Shown here: positions 15,982 through 26,072 of the stretch, in pieces
Position numbering within the stretch: the stretch's first letter is position 1
Layout of the letters: each line of letters opens with the position of its first letter
From: Rathayibacter sp. VKM Ac-2857
GTDB taxonomy: Bacteria; Actinomycetota; Actinomycetes; Actinomycetales; Microbacteriaceae
Direction of reading: 5' to 3'
Assembly (NCBI RefSeq): GCF_013205025.1
Contig: NZ_JABMLE010000004.1
Span: 432,946 to 496,945, forward strand
Length of the DNA: 64,000 bases
The notes under the pieces: model-generated
Database searches by the model: none
The model's input: the letters and a program-made list of their open reading frames with translations, nothing else
Told to the model about the DNA's origin: nothing
Translations under genes and position numbers: made by a program

Positions 15982-16496
15982 GGGCCCGAAGAAGCGCCGT
16001 CTTCGAGGCCGTGTACCTCGCCAACGCCGCCGACCTTCTCAGCTACTTCGAGCGTCGGGTCTCGCCCGTCGCGGACGCCGCGGATCTCCTCAGTGACACC
16101 TATCTCGTCGCCTGGCGGAAGGTGGACTCCCTCCCGACCGACCCGGAGCAGGCGCGCATGTGGCTGTTCGGGGTCGCCCGCCGCACCCTCGCCAACGTGC
16201 AGCGCGGCAACGCACGCCGCTCCGAGCTGGCCGGCAAACTCGCCTCCACGCTGCACGCGATGCCATCAGAAGACCCGACCGCCGAGAACCTCGACGTGCG
16301 ACTGGCGCTCGACGCTCTCGCACCGGACCAATCGGAACTCGTCAAGCTCGTGCTCTGGGACGGCTTCACCGTCATCGAGGCCGGCAAGATCCTCGGGTTC
16401 AGCGCCAGCACAGCTCGGGGTCGGTATCAGCGCGCACGGGCGTCGCTTCGGGCACTGCTGGCGGAGAAGCAGCTCGTGGCGGACGGCAGCAGCTAG
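15978..16496 (+). CDS. ECF-type RNA polymerase sigma factor
   Basis: 172 aa from the GTG that overlaps the previous stop. Region 2 spans about residues 8-75 (AADLLSDTYLVAWRKVDSLP is the conserved -10-binding stretch) and region 4 spans about 110-160 (DALAPDQSELVKLVLWDGFT, then IEAGKILGFSASTARGRYQR). It should direct RNA polymerase to a specific regulon, with activity probably set by the upstream membrane protein. The target promoters are unknown. Confidence 0.85.
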   Translation: MRARRSAVFEAVYLANAADLLSYFERRVSPVADAADLLSDTYLVAWRKVDSLPTDPEQARMWLFGVARRTLANVQRGNARRSELAGKLASTLHAMPSEDPTAENLDVRLALDALAPDQSELVKLVLWDGFTVIEAGKILGFSASTARGRYQRARASLRALLAEKQLVADGSS

Positions 16497-16705
16497 GCCA
16501 CCGGCGTCCTCGAGGAGGGCGGTCGCGCGCTGTCAGCCGCCGGTCCCGGGGTTCTCGGTCGACAGATCTGCGAGAGGGGCTGGTCAAGCGTCGATTCCGG
16601 CGTTCGGTGGACCGGATGTCTTCCTTTGGCGGACCCCTGAGTTCGCACTACCGGCGCTACTGATCGTCGTCACCGGCTCGACGATCTCGGTTAGGGCTGC
16701 TCCTC

Positions 16706-17077
16706 CTAGGACACCAGCAGCGCCCATCCGCAGGCCGCGAGGAGGCCGATGAGCAGCGCCACTCCTGCCCAGATCGCGTCGACTGTTGCCGAGGTCCCCC
16801 TCGAGAGCCGCACGGCACCGAGAACCAGGATCAGCCCTGCGCTGACCAACTGCAGGGAGAAGGCCACCTGGTAGAAGCCGTAGTCCATCGCGGTGTCCGG
16901 CGGGCCGCCTCCCTGAAGTCGAAAGCTCGACGCCGCAGCGAGGAGGAGGAAGAGGAGGGGGAGGACGAAGAGCCCGGAGAGTCCGATCGTGTGGAGAAGG
17001 ATCGGAACGGAGAAGAGATCCGAGGGGGGTCGCTGTCGCGACCTCGACGAGTGGCCTTTCTTCGCTTGATCCGGCAT
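16706..17077 (-). CDS. Small membrane protein, 123 aa
   Basis: ATG at 17075-17077. Basic N-terminus (MPDQAKKGHSSRSRQRPPSD), then three to four helices (ILLHTIGLSGLFVLPLLFLL, AFSLQLVSAGLILVLGAVRL, IWAGVALLIGLLAACGWALL). It lies 51 bp downstream of the 17129 gene on the same strand and may be the last gene of that small-membrane-protein operon. No family recognised. Confidence 0.6.
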   Translation of the reverse strand: MPDQAKKGHSSRSRQRPPSDLFSVPILLHTIGLSGLFVLPLLFLLLAAASSFRLQGGGPPDTAMDYGFYQVAFSLQLVSAGLILVLGAVRLSRGTSATVDAIWAGVALLIGLLAACGWALLVS

Positions 17078-17128
17078 GCAGGGAGCATAGAGGCGTCAAG
17101 AACGCTGCAAGCCGCCGCCAAGAGGGGG

Positions 17129-17515
17129 TCACTTGCGATCTGGGCCTACTTCTCCCGGCATCGCGAGCCAGAGGACGAGGGTGAGGAAGAGGCCGAGGAT
17201 TCCACTGAGGAGCAGTGCGACGAGGGTGAAGGCGGAAGCGCCGAACGATGCCTGAGCATCATTGCCCGTCTCCACCGGCACGAACCAGAGGACGACGGCG
17301 CCGACGATGAACAGCGCGCTGACGACGAGGGCGCCGGCGCACGTGTCTCGCCGAACGGTGTCTCTGGATCCGCCTTCTGAGCGACTGACGAGCCAGACGA
17401 TTCCGATCAGAACGGGAGCGCCGGCGAGGCACGCTAGGAACACGGGTGCTCCTGGTCGGCGAGGCGTCGATCCGGCATTCGCATCGGTCGGCTCTTCGAG
17501 GTCACCAGTCGTCAC
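17129..17515 (-). CDS. Small membrane protein, 128 aa
   Basis: Three predicted helices (FLACLAGAPVLIGIVWLVSR, ALVVSALFIVGAVVLWFVPV, FTLVALLLSGILGLFLTLVL) with an acidic N-terminal tail. The start overlaps the end of the upstream gene by 14 bp, so the two are cotranscribed and coupled. Function unknown. Confidence 0.65.
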   Translation of the reverse strand: MTTGDLEEPTDANAGSTPRRPGAPVFLACLAGAPVLIGIVWLVSRSEGGSRDTVRRDTCAGALVVSALFIVGAVVLWFVPVETGNDAQASFGASAFTLVALLLSGILGLFLTLVLWLAMPGEVGPDRK

Positions 17516-17882
17516 CCAATCCGCGCAGAGGGTCGGTCGCCGGTCCTTCCTCGTGGAGGCGGTCGGTGGCCTCCGGGGTGGGTGACCGTCCCGAGAAGAA
17601 GAGCAGGACCACGAAGACCAGGATGGACAGGACTGCGCTCGCTCCGAGAATCAGGCCGTCGAGGAACGCGAAGGACGGGGGACCGCCGAGCGGATCGCGG
17701 TCGATCAGGGGTTCTGCGAAGCGGTATACAGCGAATGCCGCAGTGACGACGATCCCGACGATGCTCGCGACCACCCAGACCAGGCGTCCGCGACCGTCGT
17801 GCTCAACGCTGCGCCGGTACAGGATCCATCCCACCCCGATGTAGAGGGGCATGAGTACCGCGGCCGAGGCGATGACCATCAC
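17502..17882 (-). CDS. Small membrane protein, 126 aa
   Basis: Three predicted helices (VIASAAVLMPLYIGVGWILY, LVWVVASIVGIVVTAAFAVY, LGASAVLSILVFVVLLFFSG) and a soluble acidic C-terminus. Its ATG overlaps a stop of a possible 60-aa reading frame upstream (ATGA) and its 3' end overlaps the next gene by 14 bp. Function unknown. Confidence 0.65.
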   Translation of the reverse strand: MMVIASAAVLMPLYIGVGWILYRRSVEHDGRGRLVWVVASIVGIVVTAAFAVYRFAEPLIDRDPLGGPPSFAFLDGLILGASAVLSILVFVVLLFFSGRSPTPEATDRLHEEGPATDPLRGLGDDW

Positions 17883-18061
17883 GCTCCCGTGCTGCGAGTA
17901 ATCGGCCGCCTGGCGATCTTTCCGCTGACGGTGGCATGCTCGTCCTCTGCATGCGGGATGCCGTCGGAGGCGAGGCGGAACGCGACCGCCCTGAGCCCTT
18001 TCGGCGATGTCCCCACGGGCTCAGGGTAAGCGACGTCATCGCCGTTCTTCTGGTCGTGCAT
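17879..18061 (-). CDS. Possible small protein, 60 aa
   Basis: Hydrophilic 60-residue frame starting MHDQKNGDDVAYPEPVGTSP. Its only support is the perfect ATGA overlap with the next gene and the same direction as the three membrane-protein genes. There is no Shine-Dalgarno and no recognisable domain. Confidence 0.35.
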   Translation of the reverse strand: MHDQKNGDDVAYPEPVGTSPKGLRAVAFRLASDGIPHAEDEHATVSGKIARRPITRSTGA

Positions 18062-18157
18062 TCGGGCACTCGGATCGAGCGATGACGAGTGCCGTCTTTC
18101 TTCGTGGTCGGTCGTAGATCGGGGAAGAGCGACCGCGTCTTGCTAGGGTCCCGATCG

Positions 18158-18553
18158 ATGGATGAGTCCCGAAAGCACGGACGCCCCTCTCTGATCGCAG
18201 GAGTGACGATCGCGGGTGCGGCAGTCCTGTGTGCCCTCCTCTACTACGGGGCCCTGGCCGTGTTCGCGACCGAAGGGGATGTGCCGGCGGCCTCGACGAT
18301 CGACCTTCCCGACGGGAGCGAGCTCGTCGGCGAGACCGTCGAGTGCGCGTCCGGCGGATGCTGGCGGCTGCTGTCGGTGCGCCCGCCCGACGGGATGACT
18401 CCCGAGCAGTTGTCGGGCGAGATCGGAACGACGCCGCAGGCGCGCATCGCGGGAACCCTCTGGGATCCACGCACCATCACGGTGAGTTCGGCGGTCGAGG
18501 GACCAGTCTTGAAGGTGCGGGCCGATTACTGGTCCCAGGAGTACGTTCCCTAG
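18158..18553 (+). CDS. Single-span exported protein, 131 aa
   Basis: Start at ATG 18158 (MDESRKHGRPSLIAGVTIAG), which places a basic tail before one helix (LIAGVTIAGAAVLCALLYYG). The outside part of about 95 residues contains a cysteine pair (VECASGGCWRL) likely to form a disulfide. The predicted topology is N-in with an extracytoplasmic domain. Function unknown. Confidence 0.6.
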   Translation: MDESRKHGRPSLIAGVTIAGAAVLCALLYYGALAVFATEGDVPAASTIDLPDGSELVGETVECASGGCWRLLSVRPPDGMTPEQLSGEIGTTPQARIAGTLWDPRTITVSSAVEGPVLKVRADYWSQEYVP

Positions 18554-18664
18554 CGCCGTGAAACAACTGTCCGGACGCCGGCCGCATCGCGACGACAGGG
18601 GTCGACTGCTACCCGCTCTGCCGAGGACGATGATGCTTCTGCACGGCGTCCCGAATGGGACGGG

Positions 18665-19573
18665 TCACCGATCGTTCAAGTCCGCGGCTGTGCCGATCGT
18701 GCTCCGTAGCGGGGTCGTCCCGGAGCTCTGACGTGATGCTCGCCGCCGGCGAGTGGTGCTCGTGCTCAGGAACACGAAGCCGAACCCCGTGAGGGCGAGG
18801 TACGCCGGCGCCAGAAGTGCGCTGACGATGACGAGAAGGACCTCGGGAGCGGTGAACGGCTGCTCGAGCGCCGTGAGGAGCGAGGCGCCCACGACGTGGA
18901 GCGCCGCACCGACGCCGATGATCCACGACGCGGGCTTCTCGAGGAGCCCGGCGCGCACAGTCGAGACGGCGGCGAGGAGTGCTGCCGCCAGTGCCGTGAC
19001 GCTGAGCACGCCCAGCGCGAGGAGGGGTGGCCCGAGGTCGAGCGGCGGAACGAGGCTCGACCACGCCAGGTGGAAGGTCGTCCACGCGGCGGCGAGACCG
19101 CCGAGCCCGATGCCGGTGGCGAGGAGCGGACGGCCGCGCCGGGAGGCCGTGATCGCCGTGCACAGCCAGGCGAGAGCGATGAGCACCGCGGCGACGAGGA
19201 CGGGGAATCCGTAGCTACGGCCCATGGTGTCGACGTTGCCGCCGGTCGCGAGCGTCAGGGTCCGCCCGCCGACCTCGAGGACGACCGACCCGTAGGACCA
19301 GGCGGCGAGGAGGAACAGGACGCCGATCGAGCTGCCGGCGCGACGGCCGGGACGACCAGGGGCCAGGAGGCTCTCGCGGATGCCGGCCCAGGCGAGCCCC
19401 GTCCGATCGCGCGGAGTCGGACCTGGCACACCGGTCGCGTCGTCCCGGTCGAGGAAGGTGCCGACCACGCTCTCGCCGTTCTTCTCGCGCCACGCTGAGG
19501 GGAACCAGCGGAGCGATCGCCGGTAGGCGTCGGCGGAGCCTCCCGTCATGCCGGATGAGCTGTCGGCCGTCAT
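18665..19573 (-). CDS. PadR-operon membrane protein B
   Basis: 302 aa. The N-terminal 60 residues (AYRRSLRWFPSAWREKNGES, then LDRDDA) are cytoplasmic and shared with the gene upstream, followed by seven or so hydrophobic helices. Its ATG overlaps the stop of the upstream paralogue (ATGA at 19570-19573). The YRR-LRW-P-AWRE motif recurs in actinobacterial membrane proteins encoded next to PadR regulators. Transport or stress-sensing roles are possible but not shown. Confidence 0.7.
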   Translation of the reverse strand: MTADSSSGMTGGSADAYRRSLRWFPSAWREKNGESVVGTFLDRDDATGVPGPTPRDRTGLAWAGIRESLLAPGRPGRRAGSSIGVLFLLAAWSYGSVVLEVGGRTLTLATGGNVDTMGRSYGFPVLVAAVLIALAWLCTAITASRRGRPLLATGIGLGGLAAAWTTFHLAWSSLVPPLDLGPPLLALGVLSVTALAAALLAAVSTVRAGLLEKPASWIIGVGAALHVVGASLLTALEQPFTAPEVLLVIVSALLAPAYLALTGFGFVFLSTSTTRRRRASRQSSGTTPLRSTIGTAADLNDR

Positions 19574-20460
19574 CGCGACCCTCCCCACGGGAACTGCGGG
19601 CTGCTCACCGGGATCTGGGAAGGGCTCGAGAGCTGATCGGCCCGACCGGGACTCAACGGTCGGGATCGATCGGTCGTGCTCAGGAACACGAAGCTCGCGC
19701 CTGTGATGGCGAAGGACGCAGGCGCCAGCAGCATGAAGGCGACCGCGATGACGGCGCTGACGATGGTCGACGGAGGGTCTGTGACGGCGATACCCCACAC
19801 ACCGACGACATGCCCCGCACCGCCGGCACCGACGAACCACCGAGCTCTGCGCTGAACGAGGCCGGCGCGAGCGGCGGCAGCGATGGCGAGGATCGGTGCT
19901 GCGAGCGCCACGATGCTGAGCAAGCTCAGGTGGCGCGGAGCCGACTGGAGTTGGAGCGGTGTGAGGGGTCCGGACCACCAGAGGAGCCAGAACGCTGCCG
20001 TCGAGGTCAGCCCGCAGAGCAGGATCGCTCCAGCTGCGAGCGCCCGGTGACGGCGAAGGGCGACGACGGCCGCAGACATCCAGGCGAGCGCACCGAGCCC
20101 GACCGTAGCCAGCACTGGATTGGGGTACATGGATGTATGGAAGTTCACGACCCCGGTGATCAGCACGAGGAGGGCGCGCCTGCCGACGTCGAGGGCGACG
20201 GCCGCCAACGACCAGGCGGCGAGCAGGAAGAAGGCCCCGATGACGGTGGTGCCGAGCCTCGGACGTCGGACGGTGGCGACGAAGGTCTCGATGATCCCGG
20301 CACGCGCGAGATTCACCCAATCGGAGCGGGTGGGGCCGGACGTCCCGATCGCGTCGTCGCGGTCGAGATACGCACTGATCGCACTCTCGCTGTTCCTCTC
20401 GCGCCACGCCGCCGGGTACCAGCGCAGGGCTCGGCGATAGGCCGCGGAGGAGGAGCTCAT
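19570..20460 (-). CDS. PadR-operon membrane protein A
   Basis: 296 aa, beginning MSSSSAAYRRALRWYPAAWR and continuing with LDRDDAIG and GPTRSDW, so it is a paralogue of the protein encoded at 18665. About six to seven membrane helices follow (for example VIGAFFLLAAWSLAAVALDV, VSAVIAVAFMLLAPASFAIT). Its ATG overlaps the PadR stop codon by 4 bp. The two genes look like a tandem duplication inside one PadR-controlled operon. Confidence 0.7.
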   Translation of the reverse strand: MSSSSAAYRRALRWYPAAWRERNSESAISAYLDRDDAIGTSGPTRSDWVNLARAGIIETFVATVRRPRLGTTVIGAFFLLAAWSLAAVALDVGRRALLVLITGVVNFHTSMYPNPVLATVGLGALAWMSAAVVALRRHRALAAGAILLCGLTSTAAFWLLWWSGPLTPLQLQSAPRHLSLLSIVALAAPILAIAAAARAGLVQRRARWFVGAGGAGHVVGVWGIAVTDPPSTIVSAVIAVAFMLLAPASFAITGASFVFLSTTDRSRPLSPGRADQLSSPSQIPVSSPQFPWGGSR

Positions 20461-20789
20461 GCCGTGGCGCTCCGTCCGAGTCGACGGACGGCGCTCGAGG
20501 CGGCGCGCTCCATCTGCGCCAGCCGTTCGGCGTCGGCCGCGAGGCGGGCCTCGCCGGCGTCGGTCAAACGGAAGTACCGGCGTCGGCGGCCGCCGACCTC
20601 CTCCTCGCCGTCGACGGCGATGAGTCCCTGCCGTTCGAGCCGGTCGAGAGCCGAGTAGAGGGTCGGGATCTTCAGGACCATCGCGCCGCCGGACAGCTCC
20701 TGCGCCGCGGCGATGATCCCGTAGCCGTGGGTCCTGCCGCGCGCGAGGACCGTCATGATCCACAACCGCGGCTCTTGGATCTCATCCAT
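20457..20789 (-). CDS. PadR-family transcriptional regulator
   Basis: 110 aa. Winged HTH with the PadR signature: PRLWIMTVLARGRTHGYGII near the N-terminus, TLYSALDRLERQGLIAVDGE as recognition helix and wing, and RRRRYFRLTDAGEARLAADA as the second wing. A short C-terminal helix completes the dimerisation unit (PadR-s2 size). It is first in a three-gene operon joined by ATGA overlaps and most likely represses it. Confidence 0.88.
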   Translation of the reverse strand: MDEIQEPRLWIMTVLARGRTHGYGIIAAAQELSGGAMVLKIPTLYSALDRLERQGLIAVDGEEEVGGRRRRYFRLTDAGEARLAADAERLAQMERAASSAVRRLGRSATA

Positions 20790-20869
20790 GTCCGCACCAT
20801 ACTCCGCCTCGCAGAGTATCGCGAGGCGCTGCGAAGCGGCAGTGTCGACGCCTTCGCCCGGCGGTCCAG

Positions 20870-21175
20870 GTGATCGTCCACCACAGCGCCGGCAGGGTCT
20901 TCTGGATCGTCGTCGCGCTCCTGCGCGGAACGACCGACGAGGAAGAACCCGGCCTCGCCCCATGTCTCAGGCGTCACCATCGAGCCGTTCACGCAGGCGA
21001 ACCACTCCCGGTACGAGTCCGGCCAGGTGAGTCCAGTCCGCTGCTCCGCGAGCACAATCTGCTCTGGTCGCGCGATTGGCCGCAGCGCGGCAAGAGTGAT
21101 CGGCGCCTCCTTCCGGAGTGCGTCGACGAGCAGGCCCCACGCTTCGCGAACGATCGTTCGGCCAGCCTAGAACAC
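20870..21175 (-). pseudogene. SMI1/KNR4-type domain remnant
   Basis: On the minus strand an open frame after an in-frame TAG (near 21175) reads TIVREAWGLLVDALRKEAPI, then LRPIARPEQIVLAEQRTGLT and WPDSYREWFACVNGS. That is the N-terminal part of an SMI1/KNR4 (SUKH) fold. The start is missing and the sequence loses similarity after about 95 codons, running into the PadR promoter. SUKH proteins often act as immunity proteins in toxin loci, but this one appears dead. Confidence 0.5.
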
Positions 21176-21531
21176 GGTCTCACCCGCGACATGGGCGAAG
21201 TAGACAAGGACGAGGAAGGAGAAGAACGAGAACACGGCGCCAGCGATCAGCGCCTCCACCGCAGGCACGGCGCGTGTGAGCGGCGGGTGTCGCCGCCGGA
21301 GGACGGCCAGAACGGCCACGGGCACTCCGATGATGTCCCCGGTGAAGTCTGCTTCCACGCGGCGCAAGGAACGTCGTGACTACTCGGGTAGGCGACTCCT
21401 GCTCCGAGGTCGATTCCGAACAGTCCGATGTAGAAGGCGCGGACGAAGAGTAAGCCGGGAACCAGGTGCACGCCGACAGCCGTCACAGCGAGCATCGCGT
21501 CCGGAGCGCGCGGACCGAGTCTCTTCCGCAT
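21167..21531 (-). pseudogene. Frameshifted small membrane protein
   Basis: Two frames join to one plausible protein. The 5' part starts at ATG 21529-21531 (MRKRLGPRAPDAMLAVTAVG, then FVRAFYIGLFGIDLG). The 3' part continues in another frame near 21367 (ADFTGDIIGVPVAVLAVLRR, then AVFSFFSFLVLVYFAHVAGE). Three to four helices would result. A one-frame shift near 21360 separates them, so it is broken or contains a sequencing error. Confidence 0.45.
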
Positions 21532-21692
21532 CGATGGCCGGTGATGCACGCGAAGAACACCATGAGTTCAGCCCAGCACGCGCGAGCTTCATCCGAAGCT
21601 TCGACATGCCTTTCACTCTCCTACCGCGGGCTGGACGCGTCTTTAAGGCGCCAGCTTTACGGCGGCGGCGACAATGCCGGGATCTTTTTTGC

Positions 21693-22556
21693 TCACCACT
21701 TTCGCCCGTCTCCCACTATCCAGTTGCCACGAGTTGCAGGAAGATGCAACGTGTTGCCGGTCGTCTCGTTGAGGGCCGCAAAGAGTCGTATCATCGACCT
21801 CGTCTCCTCCGCCACGATGGTCTCGTCATCTAGTAGCCTTTGCGGAAGTGATGTGCGCTTTTTGTTCGTACTCAAACTGACCAATTTCTCAGGCCTGATA
21901 CCTTGATCTAGCACCTCAACTCCATGTGTTGAAAAGCAGACAAGAAATCCTACTCCTTGAACGCCGAGCGCTGTCACGTCCGCCGCGAGGTAAAAAGGTG
22001 CTCGCCCGTCCGATGGTGTGATATCGAAACTTATGCCAGCATGCCTTGCTCGCACCTGCATAGAGGGTTCTTCGGTCCGAAAGAATAAGACGCGGAAGAA
22101 TTCTCGAGGGATCATGCGATTTTTGAGCGGATGTAGCAGTCCGTTGGGCATCGTTCTCGATCCGGGGTCATTCATTTGGAACATGCCTGCCGACTTTATT
22201 GCCCACGCCTCAGCGATACTCGCCTCCACCGAGTTCAACGAAGGAACCGGCTTCAACATTCGTCTTAAAACAGGTTGAAACTCTGTTTCCAGACGGCTCA
22301 TCCAGCCGTTGTTGCAGTTGGCGCATACTGCTTTTACTTGCATATCGAAAGGAGATTGCCTCTTGCCTCGATTAATATATTCCAGCTGGCCGGATTCGCT
22401 GTCCAGCCGCCCTACTTGATGCGGTTCGTTTGGGATAGGCACGCCGACCCATGCCTGCCCTGTTGGCGTTTCCTGCAGCCATTGCGGAAAAACATGCTCA
22501 TTTGTTAGTTTATCTGACGACCCGCAAACCACACACTTTCGCAAGAGTGACGCCAA
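21693..22556 (-). CDS. HNH-type zinc-binding protein on an AT-rich island
   Basis: 287 aa from a TTG start. The N-terminus has CVVCGSSDKLTNEHVFPQWL and, 50 residues later, VCANCNNGWMSRLE, which is the C-x2-C, N-E-H and C-x2-C-N-x-G-W arrangement of a widespread HNH-like family. The remaining 200 residues show no known domain. The coding region is much richer in A+T than its surroundings and uses codons rare in the neighbours, a sign of recent transfer. HNH nuclease activity is plausible; a defence or mobile-element role is inference. Confidence 0.7.
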   Translation of the reverse strand: MASLLRKCVVCGSSDKLTNEHVFPQWLQETPTGQAWVGVPIPNEPHQVGRLDSESGQLEYINRGKRQSPFDMQVKAVCANCNNGWMSRLETEFQPVLRRMLKPVPSLNSVEASIAEAWAIKSAGMFQMNDPGSRTMPNGLLHPLKNRMIPREFFRVLFFRTEEPSMQVRARHAGISFDITPSDGRAPFYLAADVTALGVQGVGFLVCFSTHGVEVLDQGIRPEKLVSLSTNKKRTSLPQRLLDDETIVAEETRSMIRLFAALNETTGNTLHLPATRGNWIVGDGRKW

Positions 22557-24134
<1,578 letters not shown>

Positions 24135-24159
24135 CAGTGTCTCTCTGTCGGGGTTGGGG

Positions 24160-24927
24160 TCAGGCCTGCGAGGTGGGCATGGCCCACAACTCGGCGATGG
24201 AGGACCGGCGGTGGCGGGTCACCATGTAGAGGATGCTCTCGGCGATGTCCTCGGGCTGGAGGCGCTCGGGGATCGCCTCGGCGTCGGAGGCGGCGAGCTG
24301 GTCCTGGATCTTCTGGTTGTTCTGGGAGACGAGCTCGGTGGCGACCGCGCCGGGCTGGAGGACGCCGACGCGGACGTTCTTCTTCGTGACCTCCTGGCTC
24401 AGCGCCTCCGTGAACCCGTTCACACCGAACTTGGTCATCGCGTACGCGGCGAAGTTCGCCCACGCCTGGCGGCCGGCGATGGAGGAGATGTTGACGATGT
24501 CGGCGACGCCGCGCAGGTCGTCCTCGGCCGACCGGAGGAGGTGGGGGAGGGCTGCCTTGGTCATGTAGAGCAGGCCGTTCTGGTTGATCGCGATCATCCG
24601 CTCCCACTCCTCGACGTCGGTGTCCGCGACGGGGCCGAGGAGCATGAGTCCGGCGTTGTTGACGAGGATGTCGAGGCGTCCGAAGCGCTCGATGACCGTC
24701 GTGATCGCCGCTTCGGCCTGTGCGCGGTCGGTGATGTCGGTCGGCACCGCGAGTGCTGTGCCTCCGGCCTGCTCGATCTCGGCGACGAGCTCGTCGAGGC
24801 GGTCCTTGCGGCGCGCGACGAGGGCGACCGAAGCGCCCTCGACAGCCAGTGCACGAGCGGTGGCGTGACCGATTCCGCTGGAGGCGCCGGTGATGACGGC
24901 GACGGTTCCGGTGAGCTTGGAGGTCAT
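24160..24927 (-). CDS. Short-chain dehydrogenase/reductase (module 1)
   Basis: 255 aa classical SDR. Rossmann motif [20 protein letters not shown] (residues about 9-28), NNAG at about 88, catalytic Ser in NISSIAG and Tyr-x3-Lys in [17 protein letters not shown]. Cofactor NAD(P)H by family. It is divergent from the XRE/MmyB-like regulator at 25111, and the spacer carries motif copy 1. With the AKR gene it forms a two-gene operon. Confidence 0.9.
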   Translation of the reverse strand: MTSKLTGTVAVITGASSGIGHATARALAVEGASVALVARRKDRLDELVAEIEQAGGTALAVPTDITDRAQAEAAITTVIERFGRLDILVNNAGLMLLGPVADTDVEEWERMIAINQNGLLYMTKAALPHLLRSAEDDLRGVADIVNISSIAGRQAWANFAAYAMTKFGVNGFTEALSQEVTKKNVRVGVLQPGAVATELVSQNNQKIQDQLAASDAEAIPERLQPEDIAESILYMVTRHRRSSIAELWAMPTSQA

Positions 24928-25056
24928 GAGAAGTCCTTCCTTTCAGTGGTCGACGACAGTGTGTCTTCGACGAGAGCGAGGGGTGCGCTCGGGGAGGCGT
25001 ACATCGACTACGTCCACTCTCCGCGCCTTCCGCGAGGGGTGAGAGTCCTTGTCAAC

Positions 25057-25081
25057 AGGGTTAATACCGGGGCCCCTCTGG
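25057..25081 (-). promoter_or_regulatory. 25-bp shared motif, copy 1
   Basis: Read on the minus strand: CCAGAGGGGCCCC-GG-TATTAACCCT. It lies between the divergent SDR (24160-24927) and regulator (25111) genes, oriented toward the SDR. The same 25-bp word with few changes occurs at 28579 and 31575 in the other two SDR/regulator spacers. Probable operator or promoter element. Confidence 0.75.
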
Positions 25082-25110
25082 ATCTCGGGGCCGGCCGTAC
25101 GGTCGACAGC

Positions 25111-26010
25111 ATGGACAGTCGAATGGAGATCAGGGAGTTCCTGACCTCTCGCCGCAACCGGATCACACCGGAGCGAGCCGGCCTGCCCGATTTCGGAGGT
25201 CGCCGACGCGTCAGCGGACTTCGTCGCGAAGAGGTCGCCCTCCTCGCGGGAATCAGTCTCGAGTACTACGTCCGCCTCGAACGGGGCACGGCCACGGGGG
25301 TCTCGGAAGAGATCCTCGACGGCGTCTCCCGCGCCCTGCACCTCGACGCCGCCGAGCGCGCACACCTGTTCGATCTGGTCCGCGCCGCCAACGCCGGCGC
25401 CCACCCTCGACGTCGCCGGGCCGTGCGACGCCCGCAGCAGGTCAGGCCCCTTGTGCAGCAGTTCCTCGATGCGATGGAGGGTGTCCCCGCGATCCTGCAG
25501 AACGGTCGCCTCGACATCATCGGCGCGAACGCGCTCGGCGCGGCACTGTTCTCGCCCGTGTTCGAGCAACGGCAACGGCCGGTGAATCTCGCGCGCTTCG
25601 TCTTCGTCGACGAACGCTCTCCCTCGTTCTTCCGCAACTGGTGCGCCGTCGCGGAGCAGAGCGCCGCGCTCCTTCGAGCAGAAGCGGCGCGGACGCCTCA
25701 CGACCGGAACCTGTCCGACCTGATCGGCGAGTTGTCCACGCAGAGCGAGTCCTTCCGCAGACTCTGGGGCGCGCCGGACGTCCGTGATCACAGCACCGGT
25801 CCGAAAGCGCTGCATCATCCCGTCGTCGGTGATCTCGATCTCGACTACGAAGTGCTCGAGTTCACGATCGACCGCGGCGTGCTGCTCGTCGCCTACTCAG
25901 CAGCCCCGGGGTCCCGCTCCGCGGAGAGCCTGCGACTGCTGGCGAGCTGGACGGCACCCGCCGCCTCGATCCCGGCTGACCTGCCCACTCCCGGCACCGT
26001 CGAGGGCTAG
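25111..26010 (+). CDS. XRE/MmyB-like transcriptional regulator (module 1)
   Basis: 299 aa. N-terminal XRE HTH (GLRREEVALLAGISLEYYVR, LERGTATGVSEEILDGVSRA) and a C-terminal MmyB-like ligand-binding domain from about residue 105 (LQNGRLDIIGANALGAALFS, and HHPVVGDLDLDYEVLEF near the end). This C-terminal domain may bind a fatty acid or other small hydrophobic molecule. Start at ATG 25111 (MDSRMEIREF) agrees with the paralogues. It is divergent from the SDR gene it probably controls. Confidence 0.88.
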   Translation: MDSRMEIREFLTSRRNRITPERAGLPDFGGRRRVSGLRREEVALLAGISLEYYVRLERGTATGVSEEILDGVSRALHLDAAERAHLFDLVRAANAGAHPRRRRAVRRPQQVRPLVQQFLDAMEGVPAILQNGRLDIIGANALGAALFSPVFEQRQRPVNLARFVFVDERSPSFFRNWCAVAEQSAALLRAEAARTPHDRNLSDLIGELSTQSESFRRLWGAPDVRDHSTGPKALHHPVVGDLDLDYEVLEFTIDRGVLLVAYSAAPGSRSAESLRLLASWTAPAASIPADLPTPGTVEG

Positions 26011-26072
26011 CCGACGCTGTCGCCTGCGCGGCGGCTTCTCACCTGCCCGCACCACTGATGAAAGGAATCGTC

